Assembly (NCBI RefSeq): GCF_037023725.1
Contig: NZ_CP146077.1
Span: 1,835,001 to 1,899,000 of the forward strand
Direction: 5' to 3'
DNA from: Pseudomonas bubulae
GTDB lineage: Bacteria; Pseudomonadota; Gammaproteobacteria; Pseudomonadales; Pseudomonadaceae
Length of the DNA: 64,000 bases
Positions 45,108-54,173 of the stretch are shown piece after piece. The position numbers and the translations under genes were made by a program. The notes beneath the pieces are model-generated. The model saw only the letters and a list, made by a program, of their open reading frames with translations. It was not told where the DNA came from and did not search any database. Each line of letters opens with the position of its first letter. Positions within the stretch are counted from its first letter, which is position 1.

Positions 45108-47096
45108 CTATTGGTTGGTAAGTACGAAGGTGGCGTGATCGGGAGCGGGCACAGGGCGCTTGTCGAGTTGTTGAAGAATCTCTGGCAGCGCCTCAAAGGG
45201 CACAGGCCGGCTGAGCAGATAGCCCTGGATAAAGTCGCAGCCGAACTGGTTGAGAAATTCGAACTGTTGGATGGTTTCAACCCCCTCGGTGACTACTTGC
45301 AGGTGCAGGGTATGGGCCATGAGGATAATGGCCTGAACGATCTCCATGTCCTGGCTGGAGGCCGGGATGTCTTGAATAAAAGTGCGATCAATTTTCAGGG
45401 TGTTAAGCGGCAGACGCTTTAGGTAGGCCAGGGACGAATACCCGGTACCGAAATCGTCAATGGACAGGGATACACCCAGCGCACGGATCTGTCGTAACAG
45501 TTGCGAGGTGCTGCTCAGGTTGCACATCAGGGCGTTTTCTGTGACTTCCAGCTCCAGCCGGTGTGCAGCAACGCCTGATGTGCGCAGGGCGTTTTCGATT
45601 TCGTCGGCCAACTCAACCCGTACCAGATTCAGCGCCGAACAGTTAACGGCTATGCCCAGGTGCTGCCAGCCCAGGCGGGAGAGGGCGGCGAGATCATGAC
45701 AGGCTTTGCGCAACACCCAATGGTCGAGCCTGGCGATCAGCCCGTTGGCCTCGGCGATGCTGATAAAACGATCAGGGCCGAGCAGCCCGTGTTCGGGATG
45801 CTGCCAGCGTATCAGCGCCTCCAGTTTGGCGACCCGGCCACTCTTGAGGTCGAAGATGGGCTGGTAATGCAGGGACAGCCCCTTGTCCTCGTTAAGCGCG
45901 TTGCGCAGTTCCTCTTCGATTTGCAGCTCCAGCGAGGCTCGGGTTTTCAGGCTCGGGCTGAAAAAATTGAGGTTGTTACGCCCGCTGCCCTTGGACTGGT
46001 AGAGCGCCAGGTCGGCATGCTTGAGCAGTTCGGCACTGGTGGTGCCATCATCCGGGTACACACTGATGCCAATGCTGGTGGTCATGACCATTTGGCGACC
46101 TGACAGCTCAATGGGCTCTTTGAGCTTGAGCATGATGCGCTGGGCCATGCCTTGGGCTTCATCGCGCTGGCTCAGGCTGAACAGGATGCAGAACTCGTCT
46201 CCGCCAAAGCGTGCAACAACGTCATCGTGGCTGCGGGTAGCGAGCTTGATGCGGGTGGCGATTGTCTTGAGCAATTCGTCCCCGGCATCGTGACCCAGGC
46301 TGTCGTTGATGCGTTTGAAGTGGTCAATGTCGAGAAACATTACCGCAAGCCTGGTGTTTCTGGTGGCGCAGTCGATGAGTTTTTCAGCAAACAGCTGATT
46401 GAAGCCGCGACGGTTGATCAGATTGGTCAGCGGGTCGTAGTGGGCCACTTGCTGCAAGGATGCGCGCGCCTGGTCGAGCTGGCTGAGCAGGGCATTGACG
46501 CGGCGCAGGTCGTGCTCCTTGAGTTGTAGTTTCTTGTCGACAATCGTGGCGCTGATGCAACTGCCAATCAGCAACAGGGTGATCACGGCCAGCACAAGGC
46601 CCGGTTGCCAGTTATTGCTGCCTGCATCCGAATTGCCAGCCAGTGTATTGCCAATGAGCAAGTGAGTGCTGAGCAGGCCGCCAGCAGCAAGCATGCACAG
46701 GGCATATTTGAATAACTGATGGAGCAGGCGGCTGTTTGGGCGCCAGGCTGTAGTGTTGTCGAGGGTTTGCACAATAATCAGGGCAATCAGCAATGAGCCA
46801 AGCGCGATAACAACGCCGTAGCGAGCGTCGAGCGGGGAGTCAAAGGCCAGGATGCAGATGCTGTGCATCGCCCAGATGCCGATGGTCAGGCAAGCGACAG
46901 CTATCCATCGCCAAATGGTTCTTGCCGCAGTTTTTTCGGCATTGGCTGCGCGGTCGAGCAGATTCAGCGTGGCCACGCAGGCAGTACAGGCAACGAGCCA
47001 GGCGAGAAACAGCAGATAGGGGTTATAGCCGCCGATCAACAGCAGTTGCCCGTTTTCTGCGGATTCGGCCAAAAGTTGCAACCCCGGACTTTCCAT
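45108..47096 (-). CDS. Membrane GGDEF-EAL protein with degenerate MHYT-like sensor
   Basis: A 662-residue cyclic-di-GMP enzyme. The N-terminal part (about 20-185) has about six helices. A segment TIGIWAMHSICILAF (72-85) matches the MHYT sensor motif and AAGGLLSTHLLIGN (138-150) a degenerate second one; MHYT domains are proposed to bind copper and sense oxygen, CO or NO. A short coiled coil (190-215) leads to a GGDEF domain with intact signature (298-302) and an EAL domain with intact signature (KLEALIRWQHPEHG) and DDFGTGYSSL. No RxxD inhibitory site stands at the usual spacing. Both activities are possible. It has a 9-bp-arm palindrome about 90 bases upstream. Confidence 0.9.
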   Translation of the reverse strand: MESPGLQLLAESAENGQLLLIGGYNPYLLFLAWLVACTACVATLNLLDRAANAEKTAARTIWRWIAVACLTIGIWAMHSICILAFDSPLDARYGVVIALGSLLIALIIVQTLDNTTAWRPNSRLLHQLFKYALCMLAAGGLLSTHLLIGNTLAGNSDAGSNNWQPGLVLAVITLLLIGSCISATIVDKKLQLKEHDLRRVNALLSQLDQARASLQQVAHYDPLTNLINRRGFNQLFAEKLIDCATRNTRLAVMFLDIDHFKRINDSLGHDAGDELLKTIATRIKLATRSHDDVVARFGGDEFCILFSLSQRDEAQGMAQRIMLKLKEPIELSGRQMVMTTSIGISVYPDDGTTSAELLKHADLALYQSKGSGRNNLNFFSPSLKTRASLELQIEEELRNALNEDKGLSLHYQPIFDLKSGRVAKLEALIRWQHPEHGLLGPDRFISIAEANGLIARLDHWVLRKACHDLAALSRLGWQHLGIAVNCSALNLVRVELADEIENALRTSGVAAHRLELEVTENALMCNLSSTSQLLRQIRALGVSLSIDDFGTGYSSLAYLKRLPLNTLKIDRTFIQDIPASSQDMEIVQAIILMAHTLHLQVVTEGVETIQQFEFLNQFGCDFIQGYLLSRPVPFEALPEILQQLDKRPVPAPDHATFVLTNQ

Positions 47097-47186
47097 TGCA
47101 CGCCTCGGCGATCCAGATGCGCTAGTCGTTGGGTGCTAGCTTGAGATCGAGTATAGAAGCTGGATTGGCTGTGACAGGGGTGATGG

Positions 47187-47208
47187 CAAAATGATGGTTA
47201 TCATTTTG
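47187..47208. promoter_or_regulatory. Inverted repeat upstream of the GGDEF-EAL gene
   Basis: CAAAATGAT and ATCATTTTG, perfect 9-bp arms with GGTT between, 91 bases upstream of the start codon. It could be an operator; it is not a canonical Fur box because the spacing differs. Confidence 0.45.
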
Positions 47209-47260
47209 TTATTAGGGCGGGGGTTTATAGTTAGTTACGTTAGATCGGGACTGTCAGAAA

Positions 47261-47347
47261 TGTGGGAGCGGGCTTGCTCGCGATAGGATTAACGCGGTGA
47301 TTCAGTTTCACCTCATTGATCCTATCGCGAGCAAGCTCGCTCCCACA
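47261..47347. repeat. REP hairpin pair
   Basis: TGTGGGAGCGGGCTTGCTCG and its inverse (ending GCTCGCTCCCACA) flank 29 bases; arms of 29 bp extend into GATAGGAT/ATCCTATC. It lies directly downstream of rapA. Confidence 0.9.
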
Positions 47348-47358
47348 GCTCATGGGTT

Positions 47359-50205
47359 TTAACCCGCTACCAGAACCCGAATGGCTTCAAGGCGCAGGGC
47401 GGCTTTTTCAAGCATGGCCAGGCTTTGTTCGCGCTGCTTGCGCAGGGCAATCAGTTCGCTCTCGCGCACGCTCGGGTTGACAGCCTGCAGGGCAGTCAGG
47501 CGGGCCAGTTCTTCTTCCGTGTCGGCTGCCAGACGGCGCTGGGCTTCGGCCACGCGTTCCGCATGACGTGGCGCGATTTTGGCTTCGCCTGCGTTGATTT
47601 TAGGCGTCAGTTGGTCGCGCTGGGCCTGAACGAACTTGTTGGCGCTGGCGCGGGGAACGCTTTCCAGCTGTTCGTTCAAGGTGTCAAAGGCCACGCGCGA
47701 CGACAGGTCGTTGCCATTGGCATCGAGCAGGCAGCGCAGGGCGGCCGGCGGCAGGTAGCGGCCCAGTTGCAGGGAGCGCGGAGCAACCACTTCACTGACG
47801 TAAATCAGCTCGAGCAGGACGGTACCGGGCTTGAGGGCCTTGTTCTTGATCAGGGCGACGGCGGTGTTGCCCATCGAACCCGACAGCACCAGGTCCATGC
47901 CGCCTTGCACCATCGGGTGCTCCCAGGTGATGAACTGCATGTCTTCGCGCGACAGGGCCTGCTCGCGATCGTAGGTGATGGTCACGCCTTCGTCGTCACC
48001 CAGGGGGAAGCTGGCGTCGAGCATTTTTTCGCTGGGCTTGAGGATCAGCGCGTTTTCCGAGTGGTCTTCGCTGTCGATGCCAAAGGCGTTGAACAGGGTT
48101 TCCATGTAGATCGGCAGGGTGAACTGATCGTCTTGCTCAAGGATCGCCTCAACCAGTGCTTCACCTTCACCCGAACCACCGGAGTTAAGCTCCAGCAAAC
48201 GGTCGCGGCCGGTGTGCAGCTCTTGCTCCAGACGCTCACGTTCAACCCGGGCTTCGTCGATCAGTGCTTGCCACTCTTGGTCGTCCCCAGCTTCCAGCAA
48301 TGGCAGCAAACGAGGACCGAACTGGTGTTGCAGGGCGTTACCGGTCGGGCAGGTGTTGAGGAACGCGTTCAGCGCTTCGTGGTACCACTGGAACAGGCGC
48401 TGTTGCGGGCTGGTCTCAAGGTACGGTACGTGCAGCTCGATCACGTGCTTCTGGCCGATCCGGTCCAGACGGCCAATCCGCTGCTCCAGCAAATCCGGGT
48501 GGGATGGCAGGTCGAACAGCACCAGGTGGTGGGCAAACTGGAAGTTACGGCCTTCACTGCCGATTTCGGAACAGATCAACACCTGAGCGCCGAACTCTTC
48601 GTCAGCGAAGTAGGCCGCAGCGCGGTCACGCTCAAGAATGTTCATGCCTTCGTGGAAGACCGTTGCAGGAATACCGGAACGCACGCGCAGGGCGTCTTCC
48701 AGATCCATCGCGGTTTCGGCGTGGGCGCAGATCACCAGCACCTTGGTGCGCTTGAGCATTTTCAGGGTGTCGATCAGCCATTCGACCCGCGGGTCGAAGT
48801 TCCACCACCGCTCTTCATCGCTGGCGTCCGGCTGGGCCTGGAAGCTGACTTCAGGGTACAGCTCGGCGTGTTCGCCCAACGGCAGCTCAAGGTATTCGGC
48901 CGGGCACGGCAGCGGGTAGGCATGCAGTTTGCGCTCCGGGAAGCCCTGGATCGCGGCGCGGGTATTACGGAACAGCACGCGGCCGGTGCCGTGGCGGTCA
49001 AGCAGTTCGCGCACCAGGCGGGCGCTGGCCTCGGCATCGCCAGCATTGACGGCGGCCAGCAGGGTATCGCCTTCGGCGCCGAGGAAACCGTGGATGGTTT
49101 TATGGGCTTCAGGGGACAGGCTGCCTTTATCCAGCAGTTCCTGTACGGCCTGAGCCACCGGGCGGTAATTTTCGCTTTCGGCGCGGAAGGCGGCCAGGTC
49201 GTGGAAGCGGTTCGGGTCCAGCAGGCGCAAGCGCGCAAAGTGGCTGTCCTGGCCCAGTTGTTCCGGGGTTGCAGTGAGCAGCAGCACGCCCGGGATCACG
49301 CCGGCGAGTTGTTCAACCAGGCCGTACTCGGGGCTGACGTTGTCTTCGTGCCACACCAGGTGGTGAGCTTCGTCGACTACCAGCAGGTCCCAGTCGGCAT
49401 CAAACAGCGCTGCCTGGGCCTTGGGATCGTCCACCAGCCATTCCAGGGCAACCAGGGCCAGCTGGCAGTCTTCGAACGGGTTGCTGGCGTCGCTTTCGAT
49501 AAAGCGCTCTTCGTCGAACAACGCCACTTCAAGATTGAAGCGTCGACGCATCTCGACCAGCCATTGGTGCTGCAGGTTTTCCGGGACTACGATCAATACA
49601 CGGTTGGCGCGGCCACTGAGCAGCTGGCGGTGGATCACCAGACCGGCTTCGATGGTTTTGCCCAGACCCACTTCGTCGGCCAGCAAAACCCGAGGGGCGA
49701 TGCGGTCAGCGACTTCGCGGGCGATATGCAGTTGGTGCGCAATAGGTTGCGCACGTACGCCACCCAGGCCCCACAGCGGCGATTGCAGCTGGCGGCTGGT
49801 GTGTTCGAGGGTGTGGTAGCGCAGGGAGAACCAGGACAGCGGGTCGATTTGCCCGGCAAACAGACGGTCACTGGCCAGACGGAACTGGATAAAGTTCGAC
49901 AGTTGGGTCTCTGGCAGGGTGACGGCTTCGTTTCGCTCGTTGAGGCCGTGGTAGACCATCAGGCCGTCAACGTCCTCAACTTCGCGCACGGTCATCTTCC
50001 AGCCTTCGAAGTGGATGATGGTGTCACCCGGCGAGAACCGTACGCGCGTGAGCGGTGCGTTGCGCAGCGAATATTGGCGGGTTTCGCCAGTGGCCGGATA
50101 GAGCACGGTCAGCAAGCGACCGTCCTGTGCCAGAACGGTGCCCAAACCTAGCTCTGCTTCGCTGTCACTAATCCAGCGTTGCCCCGGTTGATACTGCTGC
50201 GCCAT
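47359..50205 (-). CDS. rapA: RNA polymerase-associated ATPase RapA (HepA)
   Basis: Swi2/Snf2-family ATPase that helps RNA polymerase recycle after transcription. The ATG at 50205 ([11 protein letters not shown]) gives 948 residues, close to the 968 of E. coli. N-terminal Tudor-like domains occupy about 1-110. The helicase core has Walker [18 protein letters not shown] (about 172), DEAH box VVDEAHHL (about 280) and motif [13 protein letters not shown] (about 575). The C-terminal RapA-specific part follows ([25 protein letters not shown]). The longer in-frame version with 109 extra residues overlaps the divergent small gene and is rejected. Confidence 0.95.
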   Translation of the reverse strand: MAQQYQPGQRWISDSEAELGLGTVLAQDGRLLTVLYPATGETRQYSLRNAPLTRVRFSPGDTIIHFEGWKMTVREVEDVDGLMVYHGLNERNEAVTLPETQLSNFIQFRLASDRLFAGQIDPLSWFSLRYHTLEHTSRQLQSPLWGLGGVRAQPIAHQLHIAREVADRIAPRVLLADEVGLGKTIEAGLVIHRQLLSGRANRVLIVVPENLQHQWLVEMRRRFNLEVALFDEERFIESDASNPFEDCQLALVALEWLVDDPKAQAALFDADWDLLVVDEAHHLVWHEDNVSPEYGLVEQLAGVIPGVLLLTATPEQLGQDSHFARLRLLDPNRFHDLAAFRAESENYRPVAQAVQELLDKGSLSPEAHKTIHGFLGAEGDTLLAAVNAGDAEASARLVRELLDRHGTGRVLFRNTRAAIQGFPERKLHAYPLPCPAEYLELPLGEHAELYPEVSFQAQPDASDEERWWNFDPRVEWLIDTLKMLKRTKVLVICAHAETAMDLEDALRVRSGIPATVFHEGMNILERDRAAAYFADEEFGAQVLICSEIGSEGRNFQFAHHLVLFDLPSHPDLLEQRIGRLDRIGQKHVIELHVPYLETSPQQRLFQWYHEALNAFLNTCPTGNALQHQFGPRLLPLLEAGDDQEWQALIDEARVERERLEQELHTGRDRLLELNSGGSGEGEALVEAILEQDDQFTLPIYMETLFNAFGIDSEDHSENALILKPSEKMLDASFPLGDDEGVTITYDREQALSREDMQFITWEHPMVQGGMDLVLSGSMGNTAVALIKNKALKPGTVLLELIYVSEVVAPRSLQLGRYLPPAALRCLLDANGNDLSSRVAFDTLNEQLESVPRASANKFVQAQRDQLTPKINAGEAKIAPRHAERVAEAQRRLAADTEEELARLTALQAVNPSVRESELIALRKQREQSLAMLEKAALRLEAIRVLVAG

Positions 50206-50377
50206 GCTGCCTGACTCCCGCTTTGAAAAAGCCGAGTATATTAACGGATCAAGGGCCTCAGTCCAAAGGACTCTCAAAAAAAGCTGTCCGGTTTGCCAGG
50301 GTGTCAGCCCGGTTATCGACCAATGGTTCACGATTACCGGTTCGCGCAAATAGCCAGAAGACAGGAGAACAATCACC

Positions 50378-50692
50378 ATGCTGCCGTCCATTTTGCCCCT
50401 TGGCGCAGTACCGGTTACCTCCGGACAGGATCCGGTTCGCCCGCGCCCGGACATTCCGCCTGTGGTGCCGGCCCAGGCCAGCTCCAGCGAAAGTGCCATT
50501 GACCTCAAGCACAGCGATGCCGACCAGGCCACTTTATTGTTGCGTGAGGAGCAACGGCGTCAGCAGGAACAGCGCCGCCGCGAATCCCGGGAGCAGGGGA
50601 GTACGCTCCCGCAGGTGGTTGACGAGGTGCCGGTTGAACCCTTGGCCGATGGCATGCAGCGCCAGGGTGTGTGGGTTGATATCAAGGTCTAG
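50378..50692 (+). CDS. Small Pro/Arg/Gln-rich hypothetical protein (PA3307 position)
   Basis: A 104-residue protein with no signal peptide. A Pro-rich N-terminus ([16 protein letters not shown]) is followed by a very charged helix ([21 protein letters not shown]) and a short tail ([12 protein letters not shown]). The start has a strong AGGAG site. In P. aeruginosa the gene beside rapA (PA3308) is the conserved hypothetical PA3307, and this is probably its counterpart. I do not know its role. Confidence 0.72.
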   Translation: MLPSILPLGAVPVTSGQDPVRPRPDIPPVVPAQASSSESAIDLKHSDADQATLLLREEQRRQQEQRRRESREQGSTLPQVVDEVPVEPLADGMQRQGVWVDIKV

Positions 50693-50771
50693 GTGGTTTT
50701 TTCTGGTCAGGGCCGAATGTGCATCGCATTATTGGCGTACTGAAACATACTGACAGTGGTCTGATTTGCTT

Positions 50772-50933
50772 ATGAGCCAAGACACCAAGCTGGTTGACCT
50801 GGGCGCCGAGCGCGCCAAACGGGTACATGACCTCAATGAAAAGCGCCTGAACGAGGTGCGCAAGGCGTTCGAACAGGCAATGCCGTTGGCAAAAACGGCG
50901 AAAAAGCCGAAGAAAAAACCGAAAAAGCGCTGA
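50772..50933 (+). CDS. 53-residue Lys-rich hypothetical protein
   Basis: A short gene of 53 residues. The first 35 residues form a charged amphipathic helix (LGAERAKRVHDLNEKRLNEV), and the C-terminus is a strongly basic tail (KTAKKPKKKPKKR) that could bind nucleic acid. The ribosome site is weak. It stands between the PA3307-like gene and phrS; conservation of this small-gene row in Pseudomonas supports it. Function unknown. Confidence 0.65.
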   Translation: MSQDTKLVDLGAERAKRVHDLNEKRLNEVRKAFEQAMPLAKTAKKPKKKPKKR

Positions 50934-50999
50934 ACTGCCGCGTTTTCGATGATCTGCGTCAACTAACCCCCTCAACTGCCGGCTGGCCGTGGGTCACTA

Positions 51000-51013
51000 T
51001 TGATCCCGGTCAA
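51000..51013 (+). promoter_or_regulatory. Anr/Fnr-type box upstream of phrS
   Basis: TTGATCCCGGTCAA agrees with the Anr/Fnr consensus TTGAT-N4-ATCAA in nine of ten conserved places. A -10-like TAATCT lies at 51036-51041. A start at about 51048 places the box centre at about -41.5, the usual position for activation. Confidence 0.8.
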
Positions 51014-51080
51014 GTTGTGCGCCTGCGTGTCTGGTTAATCTAGCTTCAACAGACACACAAACAGAGCGCAGGAGGCCGTC

Positions 51081-51191
51081 ATGTTTCTCGATAATGTGGT
51101 TATCGCCGGAGTACTTACTGTCGGCCTCATGGTTTTGTTTTTCGCCGGTCTGGGCATTTTTATCTGGAAAGACTCGCAGAAGCGCAAATAG
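51081..51191 (+). CDS. 36-residue membrane peptide encoded within phrS
   Basis: A 36-codon ORF with AGGAGG (51070-51075) at good spacing. The peptide begins MFLDNVVIAGVLTVGLMV, continues through a hydrophobic stretch (LFFAGLGIFIWK) and ends in a short charged tail (DSQKRK), so it looks like a single-pass membrane peptide. PhrS in P. aeruginosa carries an ORF of about this length, so PhrS may be a dual-function RNA. Translation and role of the peptide are not shown by the sequence. Confidence 0.72.
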   Translation: MFLDNVVIAGVLTVGLMVLFFAGLGIFIWKDSQKRK

Positions 51192-51231
51192 CGCCGGGTC
51201 TTTCCATGGCATGAGCACGCAAGGCATTTTG

Positions 51232-51256
51232 GGCGACTTCGGTCGCCTATTTTTTT
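51232..51256 (+). terminator. Rho-independent terminator of phrS
   Basis: GGCGAC and GTCGCC around a TTCG tetraloop, followed by TA and seven T residues. Confidence 0.92.
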
Positions 51257-51287
51257 GCCTGTAATAAATGGGACTTGCCCGAATGCG

Positions 51288-51373
51288 GTGGGAGCGGGCT
51301 TGCTCGCGATGCAGGCAACGCGGTCTGTCAGGCAAACTGAGTCGATGCCATCGCGGGCAAGCCAGCTCCCACA
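51288..51373. repeat. REP hairpin pair
   Basis: GTGGGAGCGGGCTTGCTCGC is matched by the inverse ATCGCGGGCAAGCCAGCTCC-type arm with two or three mismatches. It lies between phrS and pit. Confidence 0.85.
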
Positions 51374-51396
51374 GGGTCTGCATAATGACCGGGCAT

Positions 51397-51433
51397 AAAA
51401 AAAGGTACGACCCGTGCGGGTCGTACCTTTTTT
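51397..51433. terminator. Bidirectional terminator at the 3' end of pit
   Basis: Stem GGTACGACCC / GGGTCGTACC with GTGC loop, A run on the left and T run on the right. It serves the minus-strand phosphate transporter gene ending at 51447. Confidence 0.93.
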
Positions 51434-51446
51434 GTGCGGCGCGCTA

Positions 51447-52919
51447 TCAGGCGAGGACTTTGGAAGCCAGCCAGAACAGCGTTGCAGACAGTGCAATGGT
51501 AGCCGGCAAGGTCAGCACCCAGGCCATCAGGATGGTTTTGATCGTACCGCCCTGCAGGCCGCTTTTGTTGGCGACCATGGTACCTGCCACGCCCGACGAC
51601 AGAATGTGCGTCGTCGATACCGGGAGGGAGAAGATATTGGCCATGCCGATGGCGAAAGCCGTGGTGATTTGAGCGGCCATGCCCTGAGCATAGGTCATGC
51701 CCTGCTTGCCGATCTTCTCGCCGATGGTTTTAACCACACGCTTCCAGCCCACCATGGTGCCCAGACCCAGGGCCAGGGCTACAGCCAGGATCACCCAGAA
51801 CGGTGCGTATTCGGTGGTGGCGGTCAGGTCTTTGCGCAGTTTCTCGAGGTCCGCTTTTTCGCGGGAATCAAGCACTGGCAATTTGCTGACTTTCTTCGCG
51901 GTGTCATCCAGGCAAAGCAGGTAGCGGCGGATCTCGATACGCTTTTCAGCCGGGATCGAGTGGTAGTCCGCTACACCTTTGAGCGAGCTCAACAGGGCTG
52001 CGATGGTCGGTTCGGTCTGCTGCGGATTGCAGCTGAACTGATCCGGCAGGTCGCCCTTGACGCTTTTGCCCAGGGCCAGGAACTCGGTCAGCGAAGCGTT
52101 GTTGCGCTCGTAGAACTGGCTCAGGTGCAAGGTGGCGTCGCGGGTGCGTTCGATCTGATAGGTGGTGCTGTTCAGATCCAGAACGAAAGCGCTTGGCACG
52201 ATGCCGATCAATACCAGCATGATCAGGCCGATGCCTTTCTGGCCATCGTTGGAGCCGTGCACGAAACTGACTGCCATGGCCGAAATCACCAGCACCAGTC
52301 GGTTCCAGAACGGCGGGTGCTTCTTGTCATCCAGCTTGCGGCGCTGCTCAGGGGTCTTGTGCATCTTGGACCCCGGACGCCACCACTTCAGGCCGACCAG
52401 TACCAGGCCCGCTACCACGAAACCGGCGATTGGCGAGAACACCAGCGAGGCACCAATATCGATAGCCTTCTGCCAGTTAACCCCGTCACTCACCGGGATG
52501 CCGCTGATCAGGGCGTTGGCCAGGCCGACACCGAGGATCGAACCGATCAGGGTGTGTGAGCTTGAGGCAGGAATGCCGAAATACCAGGTGCCAAGGTTCC
52601 AGGTGATGGCCGCAGCGAGCAACGAGAACACCATGGCCAGGCCATGTCCGGTGTTTACGTTGACCAGCAGCTCAACCGGCAGCAGGTGGACGATGGCATA
52701 GGCCACGCCAACCCCGCCCAGCAACACGCCGAGGAAATTGAACACACCGGAAAAGAACACCGCCAGGTGAGGCGGCATGGCTTTGGTGTAGATGACAGTC
52801 GCTACCGCGTTTGCGGTGTCATGAAAGCCGTTGATGAACTCAAACGCGAGAACAAAGGCTAGGGCGAAGAAGAGGCTGATAAGAACCCAGGCGTCCAATC
52901 CGCTTAATAGATCGATCAT
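51447..52919 (-). CDS. pit: Pit-family inorganic phosphate transporter
   Basis: Low-affinity metal-phosphate/proton symporter in the inner membrane, 490 residues. Both PD001131-type repeats of the family are visible: FINGFHDTANAVATVIYT near the N-terminus and SFVHGSNDGQKGIGLIML in the middle, with a further repeat TTAFAIGMANIFSLPVSTTHIL near the C-terminus. A long cytoplasmic segment (about 285-390; NNASLTEFLALGKSVKGD) lies between, as in PitA. No regulator or phoU-like pit accessory gene is adjacent. The substrate (phosphate with Mg, Zn or other metal) is family knowledge. Confidence 0.93.
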   Translation of the reverse strand: MIDLLSGLDAWVLISLFFALAFVLAFEFINGFHDTANAVATVIYTKAMPPHLAVFFSGVFNFLGVLLGGVGVAYAIVHLLPVELLVNVNTGHGLAMVFSLLAAAITWNLGTWYFGIPASSSHTLIGSILGVGLANALISGIPVSDGVNWQKAIDIGASLVFSPIAGFVVAGLVLVGLKWWRPGSKMHKTPEQRRKLDDKKHPPFWNRLVLVISAMAVSFVHGSNDGQKGIGLIMLVLIGIVPSAFVLDLNSTTYQIERTRDATLHLSQFYERNNASLTEFLALGKSVKGDLPDQFSCNPQQTEPTIAALLSSLKGVADYHSIPAEKRIEIRRYLLCLDDTAKKVSKLPVLDSREKADLEKLRKDLTATTEYAPFWVILAVALALGLGTMVGWKRVVKTIGEKIGKQGMTYAQGMAAQITTAFAIGMANIFSLPVSTTHILSSGVAGTMVANKSGLQGGTIKTILMAWVLTLPATIALSATLFWLASKVLA

Positions 52920-53271
52920 GAAGGTTTTCTGACACGGTCATAAAGGGGGGCGGATTATGCCAGAAAACCCCGCTAATCAATGCACTAGCTGCCCGTTGGT
53001 AACATCTATAAATGAAAAAACCTGTAAGAATCCATCGCGAGCTGGCGTAGGCAATTCCCTTCAAGCCACTGATACCAAAGGCTATAGGGCTTTTCCAGGG
53101 GCATACGCACGCTGTGGCGCAGGTCTGATTTGGATAGATGAAATTTCTTAAATCAGAGGGGCCGACGCTGCTGGTTCAGGTTCTGATATAGCAAACAGCC
53201 ATACCCGCTCATGCAAATGGCGAGCACGCAAGAGGCAGCAGGGGCTGTTCTGGTACGTTTTCAGGTGCGGG
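52920..53271. other. Spacer without a recognisable gene
   Basis: About 350 bases upstream of pit. It contains the pit promoter region; no hairpin, repeat or protein-like frame was convincing. Confidence 0.5.
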
Positions 53272-53580
53272 TCAGGGCTCTTCGGCCTTGAGCTCTTTTT
53301 CGATCTTCTGGATTTCTTGAGTGAACGCCTGGTCGAGCAGGCTGGCCCGTTTGCGCCAGGGTTTGCGTCCGGGCTCGGGTTTGGCCGCGTAGGTGGTCAC
53401 TTCACCACCGTAAAGATCCTTGAATCGTTGTTCCTGTCGCTCAAGTTCTGCGCGCAGTTCGTCTTTTGTCACTGTCTTACCTAATTGAGTTGAGTTTGAA
53501 CCTGGTGAATCACCGTGCAGGGAGGTTGATTCATATGACGAATGACAGGCAATAAGACAAAGGCCTATAAATAACGTCAT
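53272..53580 (-). CDS. Small hypothetical lipoprotein
   Basis: A 102-residue predicted lipoprotein: MTLFIGLCLIAC forms a short signal with lipobox LIAC, so the mature protein starts at Cys 12. The rest is hydrophilic with a charged helix (TKDELRAELERQEQRFKDLY) and a C-terminal helix (LDQAFTQEIQKIEKELKAEEP). The start is Met 9 of the open frame because the signal peptide begins there. Family not recognised. It is isolated between pit and the pca cluster. Confidence 0.65.
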   Translation of the reverse strand: MTLFIGLCLIACHSSYESTSLHGDSPGSNSTQLGKTVTKDELRAELERQEQRFKDLYGGEVTTYAAKPEPGRKPWRKRASLLDQAFTQEIQKIEKELKAEEP

Positions 53581-54173
53581 GCTTACATACACCACGCTAT
53601 GCACTCGGCCACGTCATTTACAGAAACATGAGCGTCGCCGTCTCAAGTGTTCACCCCCGGGTGAAACTACACACGATGCAATTGCCGGCAAGCTGCGCGT
53701 AGCAATCGAACGCAACGCTCTGGTTGGATCCAATCGGCTGTACGGGCTTGACCTTGTACTCTCAATAACTTGCGCGTTCTCAATAGCTGAGAAGTGCCTC
53801 TACTATCGCTGAATAACTTCCTGCGCGTCAACTTCCAGTCGTGACATGTGTTATGAATATTTGTGAATTAGCCTGCGCTTTGCACGCGTGACTCTATTTG
53901 ATTCGCTGCCGGGTAGTTGGCCATCAAGTTGTTTAATGCCAGAGCTGAACTTGACCTGAATACATATTAATCAGACGTTTTCTATCATTGAGCGGACGCG
54001 CCTGATTGTAATAAAGCCCAGGTTAAAAAAATGTCATCCAACTAAAATGATTCAAGATCGTACAAAATCATGTGTACATTACCTCGCTGCAGCACTGATT
54101 GCGATTATCGACTAGCGGTTCGATAATCGCCCGGCATGCCATAACTATAAATAGCTGAAGCTGGGGGTTGGGA
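53581..54173. other. Spacer with the pcaR promoter
   Basis: About 590 bases. The left part (53600-54050) is AT-richer and holds no convincing gene. The right end carries the inverted repeat at 54101-54130 just before pcaR. Confidence 0.5.
54101..54130. promoter_or_regulatory. PcaR-type inverted repeat upstream of pcaR
   Basis: GCGATTATCGA and TCGATAATCGC, perfect 11-bp arms with eight bases between, 44 bases before the pcaR start. The half-site TCGATAAT also occurs in the other two candidate operators, so this is a likely autoregulation site. Confidence 0.65.

Larger units (their letters stand above)
51048..51256 (+). ncRNA. phrS: PhrS small regulatory RNA
   Basis: About 209 nucleotides from the predicted start (about 51048) to the end of the terminator T run. 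In P. aeruginosa PhrS is an Anr-activated RNA of similar size, in the same neighbourhood (PA3305.1), that contains a short ORF and up-regulates the quinolone-signal regulator gene pqsR. Here the Anr box, a short ORF with AGGAGG, and a strong terminator occur in that order, downstream of rapA and two small genes. The match rests on locus, promoter, ORF and length rather than on alignment. The target in this species need not be pqsR. Confidence 0.8.

Noticed and set aside
47187..47208. Fur box before the GGDEF-EAL gene
   Set aside because: Arms resemble Fur half-sites but the spacing (four bases between ATGAT and ATCAT) does not match the 19-bp consensus.
47425..50151. 908-codon open frame antisense to rapA
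   Set aside because: Shadow of rapA; no domain, repeated Gly/Gln/Val composition typical of reverse frames.
32337..51373. CRISPR array
   Set aside because: The repeated units are REP hairpins scattered over many kilobases, not direct repeats with regular spacers, and no cas gene is present.
52957..53151. 64-codon frame upstream of pit
   Set aside because: No ribosome site, unnatural composition, and it covers the pit promoter region.
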